Positions 24,001 through 36,000 of a DNA stretch of 64,000 bases are shown here, one piece after another. The notes under the pieces are model-generated. The model saw only the letters and a program-made list of their open reading frames with translations. It was not told the origin of the DNA and made no database searches. Numbering within the stretch: position 1 is the stretch's first letter; every line of letters begins with the position of its first letter. Both the position numbers and the translations under genes were made by a program. Source of the DNA: Armigeres subalbatus (lineage: Eukaryota > Arthropoda > Insecta > Diptera > Culicidae); contig NC_085141.1 in NCBI RefSeq assembly GCF_024139115.2, positions 219,827,783 to 219,891,782 on the forward strand. Reading direction: 5' to 3'.

Positions 24001-27000
24001 GACTGATTATAGAATGAAGCCCGTGGTGAATTTCAAATTCACCACACGTTTATCTACATACATTTCCAAAACCCCAAATCTGGCATAATAGTTTTCGTAC
24101 AGTGCCGAAACTTAAATTATGATTGTTCAGCATAACTAAGCAAACGATCTACCATTATTTCAGCACCATACGCGTTATGGTTCTTTCATCTCGTGCTCTT
24201 GAAAAAAATATTGGAAAAGCACGTGGTTTACAAAATGGCCGATTTCTGGCTTCATTCTATAATCACCTTAAGCTCGAATCCATTGAGAAATCGAAGGAAA
24301 AAATATACGTATTTTGAGATTTTTTTTATTATTTTGTGAGAAAAATAATATAGTTGGCAACACTGCTAAGCATTTAAAGTATTTTTTCTGAAAACTTCAT
24401 CAAATTTCAAGCGGAAAACTGGTATTAAAGTTTCTTGTAGCTTTATCAGGGGCTAAGATATCGATATTTGAAAATAGCATGTTTTTTAAAATCTCCAAAA
24501 ACAGGGAGGGGTTTTTGGTCGAAGGGGCGGTTCAATCACTATGGTCATATGGTTATTCAAAATAATGGACCAAAATTAATATGTGCTAGGCATTTTTCAT
24601 TATTTTTAAATAGTTTAATTGCGCGTGCTCGGTCACTTGGCGCGGAATGACCCAGATGCAATCGCCCTCCAGTTTAATTTTAAATAACCAGAAACGTGAA
24701 AAGTCGTGACCTTAAAGAAGCGTTTTGAGGGTGCGTACCTCTATATTGTTAAGTTCTAACTCATAGTGCCAGGGCTTGTGCAGGATCGTATTTTGGATTT
24801 AGAAATACTTGCGACCCTTTCCCAACTTCGAACAATAATCCAGATATCATTGTTGGGCGTCTTCCTTACTTCGTTGCTGAAAGTACCCAATTGTATCGTG
24901 GAGTAGAATTCTGTTGTTACAGGAAATTTCATTTTCCAGAGCTAATTTGGCCAGCTGATCGGCCATTTCGTTGCCTTGAATACCAGTTTGTCCTGGTAAC
25001 CACTGCATCGACGTCTTTGTTGCAGCAGCCATCATCAGAATGTTGTTGATAACGTTGTCTCTGACTTTTTTGTCGATCTGGTCTCGAATGTATTTGCATC
25101 CTGATCTTGAATCCGTCATTATCACTCCGTTCGTTATTCCATTGCGAGTAATTTTCAGACCCCATTCGATTTTGGCAACGCGTTCGGAACATTTATGAAG
25201 CCAAAATCGAATTGTAATGCCACATAGATTGCTTCAATCTTTGCAGACATTATACAGACTAAGTTTTCCAGTTTCAAACTGAGTTTCATGTTTGGCTCAT
25301 GATAAATATCGATTCCGCACTGCAGGCCATCGCTTCAAGCATCTGTGTAGACTATTTGGCGATTTTGATACATCCCATGCATCAGACATAGTGTTAATTG
25401 TCTCAGCACCAGTGTTGGTAAAAACTCAAAATCTCAAAACTCATGGATGATTCAAATCAAGCGTGAGTTGAAACGCACCCAACTCATGGATAAAAACTCA
25501 TGGATGAGTTGAATCATCCATTTGAATAATCGTAGGTTTTCTTTTGTTCTCTTTCGTTAAGAACAATGAATTGACGTTTGTCGCATAAAACATTAGACAC
25601 TCTTTTATGTATAAGCAATAAATTGCCTCCAAATTGATTTCAAATGCGTTTTTAAACCAAAATGATTTTTTGGCAAATGAGTGAAATGATGCGTTTTAGC
25701 ATGAAAAATTCAAGCGTGATGAATTCCTTTAAAATCGCAGACCATTCCTATCGCACGGGAGCGCTCGTCGATTGAGATTTGTGAGTGATTTTACCAACAC
25801 TGCTCAGCACTCTGCTGGCCACAGTTCCTCATTCAGTGTTGTTGAAATGATAGTGAAATGATTTCAACAACACTGAATAAGGTTAAGGGGTAGCTGGCAC
25901 TGCATATGACGTGTATTAAAATATTCTAGCGTGTTGCCTGACAATTTGCTCAATATATGTGTATCTCTTCGTTCCGTTTATATCATCGTTGTTACTGAGC
26001 TGCTCCCAGATAGGTGTTTTCCGGTAACCCGGGTAGAAGAAAATAGCAAAAGAATAACAAGTTTTACCATTAATATATGAATAACAAAATAGCAAAATCT
26101 GATGTTAGTTTGTTTGATATAGTTGCCAGAGCTTCCGGGCATCAAATAGAACCGAATAATAACAATTTGAAAAAGTGTTTTTTGAGCTACCTTGCAATGT
26201 GTTGTTTTTGTACATCCTTGTTTCTGACCATCTGCGGCAAAGTTTTCCTCAGATTGCTGATCTCGAAATGCGGCTTGATTCCCTTTCGTTACTTTTGATG
26301 CATCTTATTTGTCAAGATCAGGGAACTCTTTATGCGATTCGTTCGATGCCTTTGGTTTTCAATGCTTCGCGATTGTTCCGGGTTATTTTGCAGAATGACA
26401 TAAAACGAAATCTGGCATATTCTTCATTGTTATTGGTCCTTTTTATTCTAAGAAACCACAAAAACTGGTTACAGATGGTATCCCCGGCAGAGTCCCATTC
26501 CCGGCACAAGCTCAAGAATCAAAGATAGAATCATTAAAAACTACTCCGTAATCGTGTATGTTCACTCGAGAATTTACATTGCAGCAGAGTTGAGTACAAG
26601 TTGAAATTTAACTTAAAGATGCTATTGAGCCTTTAGAGGGGGGCCCGCCGAAACACAATTGCCTGCCGGGGATACCTGCCCATACTGTACTGTCATACCG
26701 TTTGCTTTTGGAATTTTATTATCATTAATTTAATTCACCGCTTCATTAGCCAAGAGTTCGTGTACTTCATGGTACAAATGTTTATTCAAAAAACCTTATC
26801 TTCTTTTAGGTTACACAAATCGGTGTGGACGAGCGTTCGCTTAACTCTACCAGTTTCCTGATCTTCTGGTGGATTCCTCTGCCGAGTGACGTTAAGTTAG
26901 AATATCTGCCATCGATTTACTACAACGGAGAATGGAAGAATGTCAGCAATTGGATCACGGAGACGGACTACCGGTTCACGAACTTGAAACCTTTCACCCT

Positions 27001-30000
27001 CTATAACGTGACAACGTACGTGAGAGTGAAGGGCCAAACCAAAATCACTCCCCCATACATCTACTACGAGATAGCAACCAGTGAAGGAAGTAAGTATTGC
27101 CATCAATGCCATCTATCTGATAGTCGAAGACCTGTGTCTCATGATTCTTGTTTTCTGTTACAGTTCCAAGTATTCCGCTGAATGTTTCTGTTGTGCAAGT
27201 CAATGGTTCGCGAATTCAAGTCAGTTGGCAAGTGCCCAAAGAGGTGAATGGTCAACTTCAAGGTTTCACCATCAACTATCGTTCGCAATCGAAGAATGTA
27301 GGTCCAGCACAAAACGTTAAGGTCGGACCTTCAGAAACCAACTACCTTATCGAAACCGAGTTTAAACCGGACGTCGTTTATGAGTTTTGGGTTAAGGCAC
27401 GCAATGGCAAACACGAATCCGTTTCGTCGAATATGGTGCAACTTAAATTTGATGGTACTTCCAACATTGCGAAGATAGACAAAATACAGGAGGTTAACAA
27501 AACGAAGAAATCCGTCACATTGGAGTGGAAGCCGGTTGATGGAGCTGATGGTTACATGATTCAACCCATTCTACCTCAATCCTATCCTCTCCTTAGTACG
27601 ATTTGGGCAAAGAATTCTTCGGTAACACTGGACAACATGGTTCCCGGAACACAGTATCTTATCAAGGTGGCAGCATACGTGAAGCAGTACGTTGGACGAC
27701 ACGAGACAACTGTCATCCAATTCGGAGGAGAACCTCTGCCCGCTATCAATCTTAGATTGAAGGAACAGACCCAAGACTATTCTCTGTTAGAATGGGACGA
27801 ACCTCATGGCAACTACGGAAAATTGGTTTACGGCGTCTACTATGGCACTAATATGGATCAGCTTTTTGAAGGTAATTCATGATCATTTTTTTTTCTGAAT
27901 GGCCTAATCTTATTCTGTTTTATGTTTTGTTCGCAGCTTCCAGATTCAACACAAGTGCCACCAGTTATAAAATGACAAAGCTGCGCCCGTGCGAATCCTA
28001 TGTCGTTAGCGTTGGAATCGTAGGGCCCATTGGTCCTGGCCCCTTGGGAAGGAATCCGCTGAAGCTGGACACTCCCTACAACAATACTTTGCCGCCGAAA
28101 GAATTGAACGTCGATATTAGCGGAACTAGTCACAACTCTTCCGAAATGATTGTCCAGTGGAAGCATAGCTGCGCGCTGGAATCACCCCGTTATCCGAAGT
28201 ACATCGTAAGTATTGCTGTTTTTTTGTATTATTCAAGGAATAATGACAGTGGTATAACAGCTCAAAATCCTGCTGAATCCTGCATCTGTAGTACCATATT
28301 TTTTTTCGAAATCAAAGTTAATTAATTTTTTTTCGGTGAAAATTATGCGGTAGGGAGTAGATGAAAGTAATGAAACAGTTTTATTTGATACCGCATGCGA
28401 GCGGCAAATTTGTTTATTTGTTTAATTATGGTGTACATCAACAGATTGTTCGTAATCCTAATGATGATTTAAAACTAGTATGGTCACTAATTAACTAATA
28501 ACTAATTAACAAAACAGTAAAATATCAATGAAAAATAAAATTGTCATGGGACTTCTTAAATACACTTATCTAGCATATGCGCGTCAGCTACTACAACGAA
28601 AAACATTTACAAAACTACGACGAAGCGCATCTCTTGTCAAGTGGTAGTCAAATACTGATGCCACCCTATTAAAAACTCTCTGTAGCCCGTTCAGTGCGTT
28701 GCCCAAACGGCGGCGAAGGGGAAGTCTCAACATTATGCTATTCCGCAATGGCCGATGTTGCACGTTAATTTTATTTGTTGCAGAATGTCTGGACAATCGA
28801 TCCTTTCTTGTATAATATCAGCGAAGGTCAGTGCTCTGCTTAAGTCCCTACGGATACGCAACGGAAGAAGGTCGATCAGCTGGCAGCGATTCTCGTAACT
28901 AGGGAGGCGAAATGGATCTCTCCATGGTAGTTTGCGCAATGCAAAACGAACAAAGCGGCGTTGTATTGATTCGATGCGTTCCGATCCGTTGTTGTAGTAA
29001 GGACAGCAGACCGCCGAGCAGTATTCCAACGTCGACCGGACGAGAGAGCAGTAGAGTGCCTTCAAGCAATGTACGTTGGTGAAACTTTTCGCCACCCTGA
29101 ACACAAAGCCAAGCGTTCTGGCCGCATTATCGACGACAAAGGATATGTGCTGAGTAAATGTAAGTTGCGAATCCAGAACTCCCAAATCTTTCACGCAATG
29201 CATTCGGTTGATGGTCGTGTCGAGAAGAGAGTAACTAAACCGGATCGGCTCGTTTCGTGAAATGAATGGACTCTGAAAAATAGTAGTTGTGAGATCAAGC
29301 ATTGTGAAAATCGCTGCCATTCCGCCTAACGTCCACCCAGGAACGGCTTAGATAGTGACGTGGTGATCACTGTACCAAGACAGCCTGTAGCCATGCTACA
29401 ATAGATCTAATAAGGTCGGAACAAATATGAATGTATTCCTTCTTTTGCAATGTTGGTCTTTGGATAACGAAGGGGTGGTAAATAAAAAAAATAAGTTTTT
29501 TTTCTGGGAAAGGTCAATATTTTATTTATTTTACCAATCAAATTTTGAACTTCTCCGTCAAATAATAAAATAAAGCCACAAAAAATCAAGGGGGTGGTGC
29601 TAGAAGAAGAAAAATAATATTTGTTACGGTCTAACTGGTCGCATTAGCACACCCAAAAATTAAAAAAGATCATGTGTAGGAGTAGAGACCGGGCACCGGG
29701 GTTTGTTCGTCAGTTGCGGCTGTGAAGTTGCTTCCGCACTGGGGACGACTGCTATGTTGATTGGTTTTCGTGAGATGTGTGCTGATGGGTTCAAGTAGTG
29801 TGATAAAAGCAACTGGTGGACGCATGGGAAGGTCTGTCATAAAGCTGAACTTAAAAGGCTTAAATCTCGGAAAACTGAAATCTCAAAAGGCATACTTTAA
29901 GCCTTTAAGAAGACTGAAATGTATCAAGGCTGAAATTGATGGGATGCAATGAATCTAATCCGTTAGATGGATGACAAGTTAAGTGGTTGAATAGTAAATG

Positions 30001-33000
30001 TAATGAATAAAGAAAAACAAATAAAAAATAAGGAATTGAAAATAAAGAATGGTGAGAGAAGAAAACAGAAGGAAAACCTAATGAAGAAGAAATATTTATG
30101 AAGAAGGAAGAATGAAGAAGAAAAAAGAAAATAGAAACAAGGAAGAAAGAAAAGAAAGAATGAATAAGGAAGAAGAAGGATGAAAGAAAAGGGAAAGGAA
30201 AGAGAGGAAAGAGAGAACAAGGAACAAGAAAGAAGGATGAAAGAAGAAATAAGGAAGATAGAGAAAGGAACAAAGGAGGAAGTAAGATGGAGAAAAGAAT
30301 AAGTAAGAAAGAAGAAATAAGAAGGAACAATGAAGAAGGAAGAAAGAAAACGAAAGAATAAAGTTGGAAGAACGAATAAAAAATAAGTAAGAAGGAAAAA
30401 GAAAGAATAAAGATGGTAGTTTGAAGACGAAAGAAGGAAGAAGAAAAAAAGAACAAAGAAGGAAGAAAGAAAAAGAAACAAGAAAAGGGAAGAATGAATA
30501 AAGAAGAAGAAGGATGAAGGAAAAAGGAAGAAAGAAGAAATAAAGAAGAAAGAAGAACAAAAAAGAAAGAAGGTAGAAGGAAGAAAGAAGAAGGAAGTAG
30601 GGAAAAAAAGGATGAAGAAAGAATAAAGAGACAAGAAGGAAGAAAGAAGAAGATAGATTGAAAAGAGAAGGTAAAAATAATAAGTATTGCAGGCAAAAGA
30701 CAAAAGATGGAAAAAGAGAGAAAGATGAAGGAATAAAAAAAAGACATAAAAAAGAATTAAGAAACTAGAAGGACGAAAGAACAATAGAAGATAGTAAAAA
30801 CAGAAGGTAAACGGAAGAAAGAAGGAGTAAAGAAGATGTAAGAATGATGAAATATGAAGAGGGAAGAAAAAATGCGGAAGAAGTTAGAAGAAAGAGAAAC
30901 TAAGGAAGAAGTAAGAAAAAAGGAATGAAATAGGAAGACGCATGGAAGAAGAATAGAGAAGGAAGGGGGAAGACAAAAGAAGGAAGGAGAGAGAAAGAAG
31001 AATAAAAAATATATGAAATATTGAATTAATCTAGGCAAGAATCAAAAACCAAATGCAAGAACCAAGAACAATAAATAAAATTTTATTTCCTTCTATGCTT
31101 CCTCTAAATTTCTTATGCAGCGCGCACAAAAAAAAATGAAAATTATTAATTAAAATTAAATGGATGCAAGGAGTCACAGGAAGGTAAGGTAAAATATTGT
31201 ATTCTAGGCAAAAGCTAATCAGTACAGGCTGAACCACCTTATTGAACCACTTACTTGGTACCCTTTTTAACAGCAGCGTTCCTCCAGTTCCGTTCCGTTC
31301 CTAGAGGTGCGCGCCGGTTCGATATTCATCGGCGGCGGCGATTGTCTGAATTTTGGTCGGCGGCGGTGGCGTTTTCGGCGTCACGCCGAAAGCCATTTCA
31401 GCCGGCGGCGGTGGTTTGAATCGGCGTGGTGATTTTTTCATTACGTTACATAAAATGAAGAATCTTTTGAATTTCGCAAGAAAAATCTAATGAACTTTTC
31501 CAGAAAAATCTATAAGTTTTTCTAAAATTTGGAAAATATTTTCGGATTGTTTGAACTTCCTAAGAGCAGCTCTTTTGAATTCCCAATTTAAATTGTTTGG
31601 ATTTTCAGCAGAAAATTTGTCGCAATTTACATGAGAAACTTCAGAATTTTCACAAACAAATGTTCTTAACTTCTACAGGAAAAACTTCGGAAATTTATGA
31701 AAAGTTCTTGTTGAGTTTCTGTTGAGTATTCTTCCAAATTTTGCACAGAACATTATTGATAATTGTAGTAGAGTGCGGTTGGTTGAATGGGTGTTTTACC
31801 GTTGGCTTTCTCAGTCTAGAATAATAAAGACGGCTAGTTTGACATGGCCAATGATAAAACAGTTAATTCTTAAGAATTCCCGCGGAAGACTCTAAGGAGT
31901 TTTCGAGAAAAAATCTCTGGAATGCTCAGGAGAAATTCTCCGTAAGTTTAACGGAAACTTATTTGGAATTTCCGCGGAGGAATGCTCAAAATGTTTCAAC
32001 GAAAAATTGTTCGAAATTATTGGAATTCTACGGAAAATTCTGTGTACAGTAGACGTTCGATAACTGAAAGTCATTTAACTGCAGTTCTTTTATCTGCATT
32101 TCGAAAGTTACATCAGTTTTGCAGTTATCGGACAACTGAGCTTCAAAATTATGTCAGAATCGATGATAGCTGCATAGCGGTGAACAATCAGATGCACTTC
32201 TATTTTAACGACGTCTGACAATTGTTTGACGAATAAAATGCGTCGCAGTTATCGAACACCTTTGGCTATAAGAAAATTATTTTGAGCTTTTTAGTGGAAT
32301 GTTTTCACCTGTCATAAGACGAGTTTAAACAATCCCATTGAATTCCACCACTTAATTGTATCTTGACAGATACGTATTTCGACCTCAACAGTAAGGCCGT
32401 CTTCAGTGTCTCGTACATGACTCGACTTGAAGAAAATGATCGCAGCTTACACTATTTATACTATGCGTAGGTATAATAATTTATCTAGGTACTTATCTTA
32501 CTACGGTGCTTATTTCTACTCGCTTGATGCGCTTAATGCTTAGGTATAAACTTGAAGAGCCAGGAGCTACCATTTCCTTGATCTTTATTCAACAACCGCG
32601 TTTGTACCTGTCGGTAGATTTCCAAGCTCTCAGCAACATCAAGTTTCCACGGAGAAGAGACATTTCTTAAAATTTTAATGTTTGATGTCGTAATTGAATG
32701 ATTTTCCTGATATACATGTTCAGCTACCTTAGACCTAAACTCATAATTTAATCCCTTATCAGTTTCCCTCTTAGCCTTACTTACTTCTGCAATATGTTCT
32801 TTAAACCTTACATCTAACGATCTTTTTGTTTGACCTACATATACTTTATCACACTGTGAACAATTAATTTGATAAACCCCGGCCTTATTTAACATTTCTA
32901 CTCTATCCTTTGTGGAGCCCAACAGTGTCTTCAGTTGATTGCTTCTGCTGGAGAATACTAAATCGATGCCGAATTTCCTCAGTCGATGGCGTAGCTGGTA

Positions 33001-36000
33001 GGTGATGTGTCGATCATAGGGGACCGATACCCTCTTCAGCGGTTCATCGATCGGTGTTAGTGTTGTCAGTTCGTTTTTCCGTAGGTTCCTCTGCTTCTTG
33101 TTGATGATTGCTTGTATTGTTCTTTCCTTGTATCCATTGATCCTCGCTGTTTCCAAGATGTGTTGTAGCTCCTTCGTTTTTCCTTCTTCGTTCAGGGGAA
33201 TCGTCTGCATCCTGTGGATCATGTGATGAAAAGCTGCCATTTTGTGCTGATACGAATGATTTGATGTGTATGGGATGACTCTCATGGTGTTGGTGGGCTT
33301 CCTGTAGATTTCGAAGTCTAATGTTGCATTTGTTCCCTTGATAACCAGTAGATCCAAGAAAGGTAATTTACCTTCCTTTTCCTCCTCGTGGGTGAATTTG
33401 ATGTCTTTATGCACGTTGTTTATCGCTTCCAAAATCCTGGGTAGATCTTTCCGGTTGATGATGCTGAAAATGTCGTCCACGTATCTCCACCACTTCTCTG
33501 GTAGTACTCCTTGTTCCTCTAGGTTGTCCTCCAAATTCGCCATGAATAATTCGCACAAAAACGGTGATAGCGGATTTCCCATAGGTGCACCCTTCGTTTG
33601 TTTGTAGAAGCTTCCACGGAATGTAAAGTAGTTCTCATTCATGCATAATCTTGCAAGCTTGAGATACATCTTTACCTTTCCTCGCCATGTTGTATCCGTC
33701 CGTTGTCCTAGTAGCCAATCCTCCAAAAGGCTCAGAGCATCCTTCACTGGAACGCTTGGGAACAATGCCGTTACGTCGAATGATACCATGATGTCCTCTT
33801 CTCCGATGTTTCCTGATTCCAATATCCTCTTGGTGACTGTTGAGGTCGAAATACGTATCTGTCAAGATACAATTAAGTGGTGGAATTCAATGGGATTGTT
33901 TAAACTCGTCTTATGACCTTTGGCTAACTGAAACGAAAACATCCATACAAACAATTTAAGTTGAATAAGCTAGCTTTTTTTAGCTGAACAAGCTAAATTG
34001 TGGCGAAATAAGCTCTTTATCAGCCTCCAATGCTTGTTGTGATGTTGCACTTATCGGACTAGTGTATTGTCCGTAAGAAATTCTTAGGAAATTCCATTGG
34101 CCGAAAGCCATATGTCCGAACTGGTAATTTGGCCGAAAAAGTCGTTTTCCCTAACAGGTCGTTTGGCCGAATAGGTCATCAGCCCAAAAAGCCGTTTTTG
34201 CCAATATAGTCGTTTGACAGAATGGATTATTTGTCCGAAAATATCGTTAACAACAGGTCATACGGCCAATAATTGAATGGGTTATTTAGTGCACAATATT
34301 TAAACGTTTGGCCTAATGACATTTACGTTGAAAAGGTCTTTTGTGAAACGACCGTTGAACGAAATTTCGTAAACTCTTTACTTTTTAGTCGATACTGGCA
34401 TTTAAGCCAAAAGTCATCTAACCAAATCCTATTAAGCCGAATTGAATGTTTATCCGAAACTATTATCAGGTCAAAAATGGTTTGACCAAAAATGTAGTTT
34501 TAGCGAAAACGACATACAGCCGAAATGAACATTCAGCCGAACTGGTAATTTTGCCGAAAAAAATCGTTTAATCGTTTGGCCCGAAAATGTCCTTTCTGCC
34601 AAACAACCCGTCTGATAACAGTTTCCGTCAATCGTTTTGCTAAATGGTACCTGGCTAGATGTCTTTTTGGCCTTAAGTCCAGTATCGACTTAAAAATAGA
34701 GATACCACGGAATTTTGTTCAATGGTCAATTGAAAAAAAGACCATTTCACCAAACAAGTGGCCCTTTCTGATCATATTACCCGTTCAGTACGAGGTTCAG
34801 TCATTGAAATTTGGCCGTATGACCCCGTTGGACCAAATGACATTCTTGGCCAAACGGCCCATTCTGTCAAAAAACTATTTCTGCTAAATGGCCTTTTTGG
34901 GCAATGATCGTTTCGGCCAGACAACCTGTTAGGGCAAACGGCTTTTTCGGCCAAATTACCAGCTCGGCCGTCTGTCATTTTCGGTTTTATTGGAATGGAA
35001 TGGAGCTTACCAAGAATCTCAAATAGAAAGAATTTTCTGAAGAAATCCAAACACAATCCTTAAAAATTCCGAGCATTTTTCCGATGTTTTAAAGTTAGCT
35101 ATACCAAACTAGCAGTTTAATAATAAACATCTCCCTGCGAAAAAAAATCACTCTAATAAAGGATAAAAAACTAACCGTCATAATTAATCTAGATTGGGGA
35201 AATCAACGGTAAAGCATCTCTTTTATACTAGTCACAATTTTCGGTGTGAATTTTAAAGAATACTCAATAGAAAACCGTGAATATTTCGAATATTTTTCTG
35301 TAGAAATTTGGAACAACTTCCCGTAAAAACTCTGAAGACATTCTCATATAGATCCCGAACAATTTTCCTTGGTAATTCCAAAGAGTTCTCGAAACTTGAA
35401 AGTAGTTCCCGTGGAATAACAGAAATTTCAAATGAATATTCTGGAAAACTTGAAGAATTTATGGGGAAATTCAAAAGATTCTCCCGTTACAGTCGTGAAA
35501 ATATCCAAAATGACCAAGTCAGCCGAACGACACTTTCGACCGAATGTCCATTTTGACCAAATTGCCCTTTCGACCAAATGACATTCTTGGCCAAATATCT
35601 GTAGGCTAGATATCCTACCAAAGTCGGAAAACATAATGAGAGCATATCAGATTTAGTTTTCGTTGCTCTCATTGACAGCAAAAATAGCCGTTTGGCAGCG
35701 CAGTATCATTACTTGACACTTTATCGGTCGCTACTAAATGCGCTGCTATAACAGTAGCGCTACTAACAGGTGACCAAATTTGGCTGCGCGATAAAAACGC
35801 TACTATTTGATAAACTGTCAACTGTCAAACGTCACCAGTACGGAATACAGCAACCAAATTGAGAGCCGAAAGTAGTGACCGATACGGAAACGAATGACGA
35901 AACGCGACCGATAATGATGCTCTAACCGTTAAAACGACCAAAAAGATATCAAATTAAGTGAACATAATTGATGATTTCACAACATTAAAACAAGTTATCG

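Larger units (their letters stand above)
14829..24653. mobile_element. Composite element bounded by 26-bp perfect terminal inverted repeats
   Basis: The left end at 14829-14854 starts GGGTCATTCCGCGCCAAGTG and ends ACCGAG. The right end at 24628-24653 is its exact reverse complement. Both ends are flanked by AGAT (14825-14828 and 24654-24657), a possible 4-bp target duplication. Between them lie a CR1-like retrotransposon, a TTAA foldback element, a TTGGAT-rich tract and a MITE, so most of the 9.8 kb is later insertion. A further copy of the terminal motif at about 23914-23935 means the outer pair could come from two adjacent copies rather than one element. No transposase is seen. Confidence 0.6.
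32046..33930. mobile_element. Possible pogo-like MITE interrupted by the Penelope element
   Basis: The left end CAGTAGACGTTCGATAACTG pairs with a right end that, when the Penelope insert is skipped, reads CAGTTATCGAACACC then TTTGGCTAACTG. The Penelope insertion with its 10-bp duplication falls in this right terminal repeat. A TA flanks the left end (32044-32045) but not the right, so the assignment is tentative. Confidence 0.45.

Noticed and set aside
24929..25192. Second minus-strand frame over the RNase H relic
   Set aside because: The other frame carries VIMTDSRSG and PGQTGIQGNEMADQL; this one is a frame shadow.
29905..30784. Long minus-strand ORFs (up to 280 codons) rich in Phe, Ser and Leu
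   Set aside because: They are the translation of a GA-rich simple tract; no domain, no start context and overlapping frames are all open for the same compositional reason.
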